From NCBI RefSeq assembly GCF_017875235.1, contig NZ_JAGGMI010000001.1, forward strand, positions 124,001 to 188,000: 64,000 nt of DNA, given 5' to 3'. The position numbers were made by a program, and so were the translations under genes. The notes beneath the pieces are model-generated. The model was not told the DNA's origin. It saw nothing but the letters and a program-made list of their open reading frames with translations, and did no database searches. Shown one piece after another: positions 7,959-15,168 of the stretch. Every line of letters starts with the position of its first letter. Within the stretch, counting starts at the first letter, position 1. The DNA is from Asticcacaulis solisilvae. GTDB lineage: Bacteria; Pseudomonadota; Alphaproteobacteria; Caulobacterales; Caulobacteraceae.

Positions 7959-8705
7959 ATGGGCTTAAAAATTACAATCTTTCCGTGCCTGACCGACAAT
8001 TATGGGTTTCTGGTCAAGGATGAGGCTTCCGGCGTGGTCGCCTGTATAGATACACCTGAGGCCGGCAGGATTGTCGCCCAGGCCGAATCCATGGGTGTCA
8101 ACATCGACGTCATTCTCAACACGCACTGGCACCCCGATCACGGCGGCGGCAACGCCGAGGTCCAGGCGCGCTTCGGCTGTCCGATCTTCGGACCGGAGGA
8201 GGTGCGCAAACGCTGGCCGCTCGACCATGTGCTGAAGCCCGGCGATGTCTATCAGTTGGGCGAGACGCGGCTCGATGTCATCGACCTGTCCGGCCACACC
8301 CTGGGGATCATCGCCTATATCGACCGCGCCGGCGGCAATGCCTTTGTCAGCGACGCCCTGTTTCCGCTGGGTTGCGGCCGCATGTTCGAAGGCACGCCGC
8401 AGGCCTTCTGGGCCAGCCTGTTGCGACTATGCGAACTGCCGGACGACACCGTCCTGTGGAGCGCACATGAATACACCCTGGCCAATCTGAAGTTCGCCGA
8501 AAGCCTGGGCAGCGCTGGGGCGCTGACCGCACGTGCCGAGAAGGTTCGGAGGCAAAGGGAACGTGGCGAATACACCGTGCCGACGACCCTTGCCGAGGAA
8601 AAGGCGACCAACCCGTTTCTGTACTATCCGTTGCAGGAAAATGGTTTCGAAGCGCAGGCGGCGAAGTTTGCCGAGCTTAGAGCGCTTAAAGATAATTTCC
8701 GTTAG
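7959..8705 (+). CDS. gloB: Hydroxyacylglutathione hydrolase (glyoxalase II)
   Basis: GloB hydrolyses S-lactoylglutathione to lactate and glutathione, the second step of methylglyoxal detoxification. The 248-residue metallo-beta-lactamase fold protein carries the binuclear metal motif THWHPDHGGGN (about residues 52-62), the later GHTLGIIAY and FVSDALFPLGCGRMFEG, and the C-terminal substrate region (SAHEYTLANLKFAE). Its stop codon overlaps that of the convergent gene at 8702, so the two transcripts meet tail to tail. Confidence 0.95.
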   Translation: MGLKITIFPCLTDNYGFLVKDEASGVVACIDTPEAGRIVAQAESMGVNIDVILNTHWHPDHGGGNAEVQARFGCPIFGPEEVRKRWPLDHVLKPGDVYQLGETRLDVIDLSGHTLGIIAYIDRAGGNAFVSDALFPLGCGRMFEGTPQAFWASLLRLCELPDDTVLWSAHEYTLANLKFAESLGSAGALTARAEKVRRQRERGEYTVPTTLAEEKATNPFLYYPLQENGFEAQAAKFAELRALKDNFR

Positions 8706-9499
8706 CGCCGGTCGTCGGCGATCGAATAGGACGCCGTCAGCACATTGGAGATACGCTTGGACGAGACGCGACCGCCCCAGGCGCCGCGGCTGGAATCGAG
8801 CTTCATGACCAGAATGCCCTTTTCGACACGAACGCTGGGGGGACGGCCTTCGACGAAGTGGACTTCGCGGATATTGGCCAGCTTGCGGCCGCTGCGGCTG
8901 TTCTGGGCGACGCGGACGATGGCGTTGGAGGTAACGTCGAAAGCGTCGGCATAGAGGGCCGCCGATTCGGGTGTGGCGCCCTGGGCGTCGAAGGGAATCA
9001 GGCGTTCCACGGCCTGGGAGGCACGGCGACTGGCCTTGGCCAGGCTCTGCCACAGCAGGACCGGTGTCATCATGGCAGGGCGGAAGGCTTCGGCCTTGCC
9101 CGAGGCGGCGGCGGGGTCGCCCATCGGCCGGTCGTCTGAATAGAGCACCATGCCGCCCCAGCGCGTAGCCTTCAGCATCGGCTCGCCGAGATCATTCTTA
9201 TAGATGATGTCGCCCTTGGTGCCAGGCGTGGGTGTCAGCGCCCAGACCTCGGCGTCGCCGTCGAAGCGCAGCAGCGGCGTTGGCCGGCTGCTGTCAAGGA
9301 CGAAGCTGGCGCCTTCTTCGGAGATATAGTGGGTGACCTTGGGCGCACTTCCGGTCCTGCCGTTCGATGACGGGCTGCCGAACATCTTGTCACGAAGCGA
9401 TTTCATGCCCTGCGCCTCGGCCACGCCTGCGCCAAGGGAAAGAACGATGAAAACGGCGCCGACAACACGCGTCAGGGAATGTGCAACCTTGCTTTTCAT
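8702..9499 (-). CDS. Secreted protein of unknown function (DUF4908-like)
   Basis: The 265-residue product has a signal peptide (about residues 1-30, ending GVAEAQG) and then a soluble, presumably periplasmic domain with no recognisable catalytic motif. Phrases such as PTPLLRFDGDAEVWALTPTPGTKGDIIYKND and ADAFDVTSNAIVRVAQNSRSG suggest a beta-rich fold. It resembles proteins labelled DUF4908 in Caulobacterales as far as I can recall; this is tentative. The stop codon overlaps that of gloB (TTAG shared by both strands). Confidence 0.75.
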   Translation of the reverse strand: MKSKVAHSLTRVVGAVFIVLSLGAGVAEAQGMKSLRDKMFGSPSSNGRTGSAPKVTHYISEEGASFVLDSSRPTPLLRFDGDAEVWALTPTPGTKGDIIYKNDLGEPMLKATRWGGMVLYSDDRPMGDPAAASGKAEAFRPAMMTPVLLWQSLAKASRRASQAVERLIPFDAQGATPESAALYADAFDVTSNAIVRVAQNSRSGRKLANIREVHFVEGRPPSVRVEKGILVMKLDSSRGAWGGRVSSKRISNVLTASYSIADDRR

Positions 9500-9664
9500 T
9501 AACGCCGATAGTTATGGGCCGACTTGGGCAGATTTAAGACGGCAATCCGCGCCTGGCCGCAACAATTGCGGCGATTCAGCGGTAATAAAAAGGGCGTGGC
9601 GAAACCGCCACACCCTCTATATTGGATAGTGATTTTCCACTTACTTCCTACATCCACCGGCCCT

Positions 9665-9790
9665 CTAGCCCGCGATGCTAAGTCGAAACCGTGATCACAT
9701 GAGCACCCGCAGCGACGTGTCCTTGAGTACACGAGCAAGGCGGCGGAAGGCGACTGCGGTTTGCAGACCAGCAGCGTACGGCACGGCTAG
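9665..9790. repeat. CTAG-bounded structured repeat, copy 1
   Basis: The 126-bp unit begins and ends in CTAG and can fold into one long hairpin: an outer stem near each end, an inner stem GAAACCG/CGGTTT (9685-9691 with 9757-9762), and a central segment GAGCACCCGCAGCGACGTGT...AGTACACGAGCAAGG. The second copy follows directly and shares the middle CTAG. No coding function is evident. Confidence 0.7.
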
Positions 9791-9907
9791 GCCGCAATGC
9801 CGAGTCGAAAATGGCTGGCGTTTGAGCACCCGAAGCGAAGTGTACTTAAGTACATGAGCAAGGGCGCGCAAAACGACGGCTATTTGCAGACCGGCAGTGT
9901 GGCCTAG
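9787..9907. repeat. CTAG-bounded structured repeat, copy 2
   Basis: The 121-bp unit is a diverged direct copy of the one before it. Its outer arms GCCGCAATGCCG (9791-9802) and CGGCAGTGTGGC (9892-9903) pair over 12 positions with one wobble and one mismatch. The inner stem is AAATGGC/GCTATTT where copy 1 has AAACCG/CGGTTT, so the two arms have changed together. The terminal CTAG includes the phaB stop codon. Confidence 0.7.
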
Positions 9908-10626
9908 AGCATGTGTTGGCCGCCATTGACGGCTATGGTTGCTCCGGTAATGAACGACGCCATGTCCGACGCCAGGAAGGCGCAGATTTCGGCGACTTCC
10001 TCGGGCGTGCCCAGGCGGCCGACGGGAATGCCGGCGACGATCTTTTCCAGCACTGCCGGGTTGATAGCCGAGACCATTTCGGTCGAGGTGTAGCCCGGCG
10101 CCACGCAGTTGACCGTGATGCCCTTGGCGGCCGATTCCATGGCCAGCGCCTTGGTGAAGCCGATCATGCCGGCCTTGGCGGCGGAATAGTTGGTCTGGCC
10201 GGCCTGGCCCTTCTGACCATTGATCGACGAGATGTTGATGATGCGGCCGTAGTTGCGCTCACGCATGCCTTCGATCACCTGGCGCGTCATGTTGAAGACG
10301 CTGTCCATATTGGTGTGGATGACTTCCTGCCACTGCTCCTTCGACATCTTGTGGAAGAAGCCGTCACGGGTGATGCCGGCATTGTTGACCAGGACTTCGA
10401 TGGGGCCAAGCGCCGCTTCGACTTCCTGGACGGCACGGGCGCAGTCCTCGAACTTGTCGACGCTGCCCTTGACGATCATGACGCCCAGCTCGTCCGCGAC
10501 CTTGCGGGCATTTTCTTCGTTGCCGGCGTAACCGGCGGCGACCGTCAGGCCCGCATCACGCAGACGCTTTACGATGGCCTTACCGATACCGCGCGTGCCG
10601 CCAGTGACCAGTGCTACTCGACCCAT
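9904..10626 (-). CDS. phaB: Acetoacetyl-CoA reductase
   Basis: PhaB reduces acetoacetyl-CoA to (R)-3-hydroxybutyryl-CoA with NADPH, the second step of polyhydroxybutyrate synthesis. The 240-residue short-chain dehydrogenase has the cofactor motif TGGTRGIGKAI (residues 8-18), NNAG (about 87-90), catalytic Ser in NISSINGQ and the YSAAK motif. GYTSTEMV and the C-terminal GGQHML are typical of PhaB. It lies 27 bp downstream of phaA in the same direction, forming a phaA-phaB operon. Its TAG stop lies within the terminal CTAG of the adjoining repeat. Confidence 0.95.
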   Translation of the reverse strand: MGRVALVTGGTRGIGKAIVKRLRDAGLTVAAGYAGNEENARKVADELGVMIVKGSVDKFEDCARAVQEVEAALGPIEVLVNNAGITRDGFFHKMSKEQWQEVIHTNMDSVFNMTRQVIEGMRERNYGRIINISSINGQKGQAGQTNYSAAKAGMIGFTKALAMESAAKGITVNCVAPGYTSTEMVSAINPAVLEKIVAGIPVGRLGTPEEVAEICAFLASDMASFITGATIAVNGGQHML

Positions 10627-10653
10627 GTTTGTCTTCCCTCTTTGAGATGTTTA

Positions 10654-11835
10654 TTAAATCGCTTCCACGGCCAATGCCACGCCCATACCGCCGCCAATGC
10701 AAAGCGTTGCGAGGCCCTTCTTGGCGCCCGAACGCTGCATTTCGTGCAGCAGGGTCGTCAGGACGCGCGCGCCCGACGCGCCGATCGGGTGGCCAATGGC
10801 GATGGCGCCGCCGTTGACATTGACCTTATTCGTATCCCAGCCGAGTTCGCGGTTGACACTGATAGCCTGGGCGGCAAAAGCTTCGTTGGCTTCGATCAGG
10901 TCAAGATCACCAACGCTCCAGCCGGCCTTCTTCAAGGCGTTCTGCGTCGCGCGGATCGGGCCGGTGCCCATGATGGCCGGATCGACGCCCGAAATGCCCG
11001 AGGCGACAATCTTCGCCAGCGGTTTCAGGCCGCGGCGGTCGGCTTCGGCGCGCGACATCAGCACTACCGCAGCCGCGCCGTCATTGAGGCCCGAGGCGTT
11101 GCCGGCGGTGACGGTGCCTTCCTTGATGAAGGCGGGCTTGAGGCCGGCCAGGGCTTCGTAGGTCGCGCCGTGGCGGATATATTCGTCCTTGTCGACGACG
11201 GTGTCGCCCTTGCGGCCCTTGATGGTGACGGCGGCGATTTCACCGTCGAACTTGCCAGCCTTCTGGGCCGCCTCGGCCTTGTTCTGCGACGCGACGGCGA
11301 ACTCGTCCTGCTCCTGGCGGCTGATGTTCCACTTGGCGGCGATGTTCTCGGCCGTCTGGCCCATGTGATAGTTGTTGAAGGCGTCCCACAGACCGTCGCG
11401 GATCATGGTGTCGACCAGGCTCATATCGCCCATCTTCTGGCCGGTGCGGATATAGGTCGCGTGCATGGCCATCGACATGCTTTCCTGGCCGCCGGCAACG
11501 ACGATCGCCGATTCACCGAGAGCGACTTGCTGAGCGCCAAGTGCGACGGCGCGCAGGCCCGAACCGCAGATCTGGTTGATCGACCAGGCGGGGCTGTCCG
11601 AAGGAATGCCGGCCTTGATCGAGGCCTGGCGCGCCGGCCCCTGGCCTTGGCCCGCCTGAAGCACCTGGCCGAGAATCACTTCATTGACGTCGGCGGGCTG
11701 CAAACCTGCCCGTTCGACCGCCGCCTTGATGGCGATGGCGCCCAGCTCATGGCCCGGGAGGGTGCCCAAAGCACCGAGGAAAGACCCCACGGGGGTGCGG
11801 GCGGCGGAAACGATGACGACTTCATTGAGGGACAT
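10654..11835 (-). CDS. phaA: Acetyl-CoA acetyltransferase (beta-ketothiolase)
   Basis: PhaA condenses two acetyl-CoA to acetoacetyl-CoA, the first step of polyhydroxybutyrate synthesis. The 393-residue thiolase has the acylated Cys in [14 protein letters not shown] (about residue 89), the HPIGASGAR His and the second Cys in [13 protein letters not shown] near the C-terminus. The frame is open to 11883, but the ATG at 11835 has a clear AAGGAGA ribosome site and gives the family N-terminus [17 protein letters not shown]. Transcription is divergent from phaR. Confidence 0.96.
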   Translation of the reverse strand: MSLNEVVIVSAARTPVGSFLGALGTLPGHELGAIAIKAAVERAGLQPADVNEVILGQVLQAGQGQGPARQASIKAGIPSDSPAWSINQICGSGLRAVALGAQQVALGESAIVVAGGQESMSMAMHATYIRTGQKMGDMSLVDTMIRDGLWDAFNNYHMGQTAENIAAKWNISRQEQDEFAVASQNKAEAAQKAGKFDGEIAAVTIKGRKGDTVVDKDEYIRHGATYEALAGLKPAFIKEGTVTAGNASGLNDGAAAVVLMSRAEADRRGLKPLAKIVASGISGVDPAIMGTGPIRATQNALKKAGWSVGDLDLIEANEAFAAQAISVNRELGWDTNKVNVNGGAIAIGHPIGASGARVLTTLLHEMQRSGAKKGLATLCIGGGMGVALAVEAI

Positions 11836-12018
11836 AAGCTCTCCTTGGGGTGCGCTTGTGGGGAGAATTAACGCTGATTTCACAGGCAGTTACTGCAACT
11901 GACGGGCGAAATCAAGGCTGGGCCGCCACCCGTTCCTGAACACTGATTACACATTGTGTGCGGTTGCGTGATAACGGGATTCTTGAGGCTTACCGCATGC
12001 ACGGAACCGCACCACGAA

Positions 12019-12029
12019 TTGCTGCGCAA
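12019..12029. promoter_or_regulatory. Candidate PhaR operator 1 (TTGC-TGC-GCAA)
   Basis: A perfect palindrome TTGC-N3-GCAA lies 178 bp before phaR. PhaR proteins of other alphaproteobacteria bind TGC-rich palindromes of the form CTGC-N3-GCAG and repress their own genes. The assignment rests on that similarity and on the matching second copy at 12104. Confidence 0.5.
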
Positions 12030-12103
12030 AAAGCCGTGCAGCATCCCTTATGGGCCAAGGGCGTGGGCGTCAATTCACAAACCTTTGAATTCCAAAAGCT
12101 ATT

Positions 12104-12114
12104 TTGCACCGCAA
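12104..12114. promoter_or_regulatory. Candidate PhaR operator 2 (TTGC-ACC-GCAA)
   Basis: This second copy of TTGC-N3-GCAA is 85 bp downstream of the first and 93 bp before the phaR start, where an autorepressor could act on the phaR promoter. Confidence 0.5.
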
Positions 12115-12206
12115 CTAACCTCTTTACGCATGAGCAAAAAAGGGTTTAACCTCCGCCAACATAAGGCCTGACAACGATTTGCGGCCATAAAAACAGGAGT
12201 GCGACA

Positions 12207-12833
12207 GTGAGCGAAACGAAAACGCGCAGCAAACGCGGCGAAGGCGACCGGGTCATCATCAAGAAGTACGCGAACCGGCGTCTGTACAATACCGCCACCA
12301 GTTCATACGTCACGCTCGACAACCTGTCGGACATGGTGCGTCAGAACGTCGATTTCGTCGTGTTCGACGCCAAGACCGGCGACGATATCACGCGTTCCGT
12401 CCTGGCCCAGATCATCTTCGAAGAGGAAAGCCGCGGCCAGAACCTGCTGCCGATCCAGTTCCTGCGCCAGTTGATCAGCTTCTACGGCGACTCGATGCAG
12501 AACCTCCTGCCGACCTATCTTGAAATGTCGCTCGACGGTTTCGCCAAGCAGCAGGAGCGCTTCCGTTCGCAATTCCAGCAAGCCTTCGGCGGCGCGCCGG
12601 GCATCGGCTATTTCGACGAGCAGGTATCACAGAACCTGGCCATGTTCGACCGCGCCATGCGCATGTTCTCGCCATTCTCGTTCGCCAATGCCGGCGGCGC
12701 GGGCGCCCCGCCGGAGGGCGAACCTGTGGCGCCCCAGGCCGCGGCGCCGCGTGAGACCGACACGGTGCGCGAACTGCGCGAACAGATGGAAGCCATGAAG
12801 GCCCAGATCGACGCCCTGGCAAAAAAGAGCTAA
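12207..12833 (+). CDS. phaR: Polyhydroxyalkanoate synthesis repressor PhaR
   Basis: PhaR binds both nascent polyhydroxybutyrate granules and DNA and represses phasin and its own genes when no polymer is present. The 208-residue product has the PHB/PHA accumulation regulator DNA-binding domain at about residues 14-75 (VIIKKYANRRLYNT, SSYVTLDNLSDMV, TRSVLAQIIFEEES) and a following accessory domain (LPIQFLRQLISFYGDSM, YLEMSLDGFAKQQERF). A coiled segment closes the C-terminus. The GTG start at 12207 is preceded by an AGGAG site. It is divergent from phaA-phaB. Confidence 0.94.
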   Translation: MSETKTRSKRGEGDRVIIKKYANRRLYNTATSSYVTLDNLSDMVRQNVDFVVFDAKTGDDITRSVLAQIIFEEESRGQNLLPIQFLRQLISFYGDSMQNLLPTYLEMSLDGFAKQQERFRSQFQQAFGGAPGIGYFDEQVSQNLAMFDRAMRMFSPFSFANAGGAGAPPEGEPVAPQAAAPRETDTVRELREQMEAMKAQIDALAKKS

Positions 12834-12874
12834 AACAAACCGATCTTTTAGCTTTGTGAGTGTATCCTTAAGGC

Positions 12875-13144
12875 ATGAGCGATTCCGACTCTTCCCTTCC
12901 CGTTCCCGCCGGTCCGGTCATCGACCAGACCGGCGACCGGGTGCGTACCCGCAAAGTCCGCACAGCCGCGGCATCCTCCGACCCGACCTTCGAAGCTCAA
13001 ATGCTGGGCGGCGGGGAAAAGCGGGGCTTACGCGGCGGGCCGGAAACGCTAGAGCGGGCAAAATCGACCTACCTGAAGTCGGAATATTCCGGCCCCAATG
13101 ATCGCCGCCCCCGCCCCGGCCGGGTGACAAAGACGGAAATCTGA
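12875..13144 (+). CDS. Small conserved-type protein, unknown function
   Basis: An 89-residue hydrophilic protein with no membrane segment or signal. Its C-terminal half is basic and Gly/Pro-rich (SGPNDRRPRPGRVTKTEI) and the middle reads MLGGGEKRGLRGGPETLERAKSTYL in part. It begins with ATG 41 bp after phaR in the same direction, and codon third positions are strongly G/C, as in its neighbours. I do not recognise a named family; short proteins of similar sequence are annotated as hypothetical in related genera (from memory). Confidence 0.65.
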   Translation: MSDSDSSLPVPAGPVIDQTGDRVRTRKVRTAAASSDPTFEAQMLGGGEKRGLRGGPETLERAKSTYLKSEYSGPNDRRPRPGRVTKTEI

Positions 13145-13273
13145 GCCGCGCGTTAACCCTGACCTTGCCTTTTCCATTGGAAAACCAGATGGTTATAAAT
13201 TAGCCATCGGGACGTTCTTAACCACGGCATGCCTCTTGCACAGCTTCGCGCACCTGTTGCCCGGAGTGCCGTC

Positions 13274-13372
13274 GTGTCGAAAACCAATTACAACCGTTTC
13301 ACCGCATCGCGTTTCGCCATGCGCGCCTTCGACACCCTGGTTGTCACACTGATCTTCGCCGTCTTCGGCTAG
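13274..13372 (+). CDS. Possible 32-residue membrane protein
   Basis: A GTG at 13274, with CGGAG about 9 bases upstream, opens a frame encoding 32 residues: a basic N-terminus (SKTNYNRFTASRFAMRAFD) and a hydrophobic C-terminus (TLVVTLIFAVFG) long enough for part of a membrane helix. Most codons end in G or C, as in real genes here. An ATG at 13229 would give 47 residues. The TAG stop is the first triplet of the repeat at 13370. No homologue is known to me; the call rests on codon use and the ribosome site. Confidence 0.35.
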   Translation: MSKTNYNRFTASRFAMRAFDTLVVTLIFAVFG

Positions 13373-13473
13373 ATCGGTATGACTTTAAGTGGAAACATCA
13401 TACCGATCTAAGTTCTTGTTTTGTCGCGATGTTTAAGGCGAAAACCGCTTACACTTTTCACCGTATCGCTCTA
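13370..13473. repeat. Palindromic intergenic repeat (RIME-like), copy A
   Basis: The 104-bp element has two hairpins: AGATCGGTATGA/TCATACCGATCT around TTAAGTGGAAACA, and GGCGAAAA...TTTTCACC around CCGCTTACAC. Its reverse complement recurs almost unchanged at 37693-37795. The half-sequence AAAAGTGTNAGCGGTTTT is familiar from intergenic mosaic elements of rhizobia (RIME), from memory. Confidence 0.8.
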
Positions 13474-13486
13474 TCAGTTTCAACAA

Positions 13487-13520
13487 AGAAAAAGCCCGGC
13501 GCAGGGACTGCACCGGGCTT
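13487..13520 (-). terminator. Rho-independent terminator of the 13540 gene
   Basis: On the minus strand AAGCCCGGTGCAG pairs with CTGCGCCGGGCTT and is followed by TTTTC. It starts 20 bp after the stop codon of the membrane-protein gene. Confidence 0.85.
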
Positions 13521-13539
13521 TGACGTGTATCGAAGTAAC

Positions 13540-14007
13540 TCAGGCGCCGAAATCGATGTCCTTGCGCGCCGAGATGGCGGTGACGATGAAGCCGGCCAGA
13601 ACATCCATCAGGATCATGGCCGTCAGCAGGAAGAAGGTCGAGGTCGAGAACGGCCGCAGCAGCAGGAACTCCACCAGGGCCACGATGAACAGCATCATCG
13701 ACAGCGAGTGGTTGATGATGGCGACCTTGTCCGACTTGGTCGATTTCAGGAGTTCGAAGAACAGGCAGATCAGGGCGCCCAGGAGGATGACATCACCCAC
13801 CTGGATCACCCATTGCGTGCCGGGCGACGGCATGGGCAGGGTGACGATGACCTGGGTCATGGCGTTATAGGCCGCATTGGCGTCCGACCCGCCCACCCAT
13901 GAGATGATGGCGAGGATATTATAGACGAACCACGGCAGGGCTAAGAGCGGGAAGGCAGTAACCAAGCTGACATTCCTTTGTACGGGCTTGCGGGGCTGGT
14001 CGTCCAT
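13540..14007 (-). CDS. Integral membrane protein of unknown function
   Basis: A 155-residue protein with three to four hydrophobic helices (for example SLVTAFPLLALPWFVYNILAI near the start and VILLGALICLFFELL, MMLFIVALVEFLLL, FFLLTAMILMDVLAGFIV later). The frame is open to 14166, but the Met at 14007 gives a plausible cytoplasmic start (MDDQPRKPVQRN) and removes the overlap with the glycosyltransferase gene. It lies downstream of that gene in the same direction. I do not recognise the family. Confidence 0.75.
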   Translation of the reverse strand: MDDQPRKPVQRNVSLVTAFPLLALPWFVYNILAIISWVGGSDANAAYNAMTQVIVTLPMPSPGTQWVIQVGDVILLGALICLFFELLKSTKSDKVAIINHSLSMMLFIVALVEFLLLRPFSTSTFFLLTAMILMDVLAGFIVTAISARKDIDFGA

Positions 14008-14114
14008 AAGTCCGATAGCGGTTTCGACGCCGATCGAAGTCTTGGGGTCGTGGAATACTGGCAAACGAAATCCTCCCCATCCTGTCCGGCCGCCCCCGAT
14101 TGGGCCGGAAAAAA

Positions 14115-14849
14115 TCACTCCGCTTCGCTGACCTTGCCAGGCTTGCGTAAACGGCGGTTTAACCACATTACACCCGGAAGGTCGGTTAGCGCTACGGCCA
14201 ATCGTCCGATATTGGTATATTTCGATTGACCTGTTGTACGCGCGCGATCATCGACGGGTTCCAAAAGGGTCGTGAAGCCTTCGCGATTGACCAGGGCCGG
14301 CAGGTAGCGGTGCAACTGATCGAAGAAGGGCAACCGCAAAAAGACATCGCGCCGGATGGCTTTCAAACCGCACGCTGTGTCGTCGCAATTGTCGTTGAGC
14401 AGGCTCTTGCGGATACCGTTGGCCCAGCGCGACGCCCACTTTTTCGAGGCTGTATCCTGGCGGGCGCGGCGCTGGCCGGCGACCAGGCCGACGTGCGGCG
14501 GGGCATCGCGCAGGATCATCGCCAGGCGCGCGGCATCGGCCGGCGGGTTCTGCCCGTCGCCATCCACCGTGACGATGATCCCTGCGCGCGCGGCCATGAC
14601 GCCGCTGCGGATGGCGGCGCTCTTGCCGGAATTGTGTTCGTGGCGCAGCACGCGCAAGGCCGGGATACGCTGTTTGGCCTCGCTCAATCGCGCGTAAGAC
14701 GCGTCGGTCGAACGGTCATCGACCATGATGATCTCAAAGCCACCCTCTCCGTAAGTCTTTGAAAAAACCGATTCAATCTCGCTCGCGACTTGTACGGCGG
14801 CCCCTTCTTCGTTATAGACGGGCACGACGACGGAGACGGTGGGGGACAT
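14115..14849 (-). CDS. Family 2 glycosyltransferase, DPM1/ArnC type
   Basis: The 244-residue product is a GT-A fold GT2 enzyme: SVVVPVYNEEGAA at the N-terminus, MVDDRSTDAS, HEHNSGKSAAIRSG and the metal-binding TVDGDGQNPP (about residues 82-91). The C-terminal RARTTGQSKYTNIGRL is typical of polyprenyl-phosphate sugar transferases. It lacks the two C-terminal membrane helices of ArnC/GtrB, having one short hydrophobic stretch, which resembles DPM1 itself. Such enzymes charge a lipid carrier that feeds ArnT-like transferases, one of which is encoded divergently at 15169. The Met at 14849 is chosen because the family motif starts just after it. Confidence 0.85.
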   Translation of the reverse strand: MSPTVSVVVPVYNEEGAAVQVASEIESVFSKTYGEGGFEIIMVDDRSTDASYARLSEAKQRIPALRVLRHEHNSGKSAAIRSGVMAARAGIIVTVDGDGQNPPADAARLAMILRDAPPHVGLVAGQRRARQDTASKKWASRWANGIRKSLLNDNCDDTACGLKAIRRDVFLRLPFFDQLHRYLPALVNREGFTTLLEPVDDRARTTGQSKYTNIGRLAVALTDLPGVMWLNRRLRKPGKVSEAE

Positions 14850-14969
14850 GGTTCGGGTCTCGGATGAGGAAGGCAAGCCCGACCTCATAGCCGTTTCGGC
14901 CGCGCCCGTAAACTGTCGGCCGTCTATCTGAGGCGCGGATAAGTGCCCGGGTCCGTTGAAGTTTTACGG

Positions 14970-15045
14970 CTAGTGTCGTGATTTCGAAGTTCGTTTGATT
15001 TTGATATGAAGCTCAGAGCGAACTTCGAAATCAAAACGACACTAG
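14970..15045. repeat. CTAG-bounded hairpin repeat, unit 1
   Basis: The 76-bp unit runs from CTAGTGTCG to CGACACTAG with inner arms TGATTTCGAAGTTCG and CGAACTTCGAAATCA, a near-perfect stem around a loop containing TTTTGATATGAAGCTC. A sister unit stands 16 bp away. Confidence 0.8.
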
Positions 15046-15060
15046 AAATCCAATAAGTAG

Positions 15061-15135
15061 CTAGTGTCCGTTCGATTCTGAAATTCGCCGGAGGCTGATA
15101 TCAAAAACGTGCGAATTTCAGAATCAGGACACTAG
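15061..15135. repeat. CTAG-bounded hairpin repeat, unit 2
   Basis: The 75-bp unit runs from CTAGTGTCC to GGACACTAG with inner arms GATTCTGAAATTCG and CGAATTTCAGAATC. The stem bases differ from unit 1 in pairs (CG against CC/GG; TTTCGAAG against TTCTGAAA), while the loop (GGCTGATATCAAAAA) matches the reverse complement of the unit 1 loop, so the two units lie in opposite orientation. Confidence 0.8.
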
Positions 15136-15168
15136 GCACGGCTTTACCCTTGGTTCCAGGTTGATGGC

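Larger units (their letters stand above)
11836..12206. promoter_or_regulatory. Divergent phaA/phaR regulatory region
   Basis: The 371-bp gap separates phaA (minus) from phaR (plus). It holds two copies of the palindrome TTGC-N3-GCAA (12019-12029 and 12104-12114) and an AT-rich stretch before phaR. No gene is supported here. Both promoters should lie inside it. Confidence 0.6.

Noticed and set aside
9913-11871. A 652-codon plus-strand open frame across phaB and phaA
   Set aside because: It is antisense to two clear genes; long antisense frames are common when third codon positions are G/C. Its translation has no family motifs.
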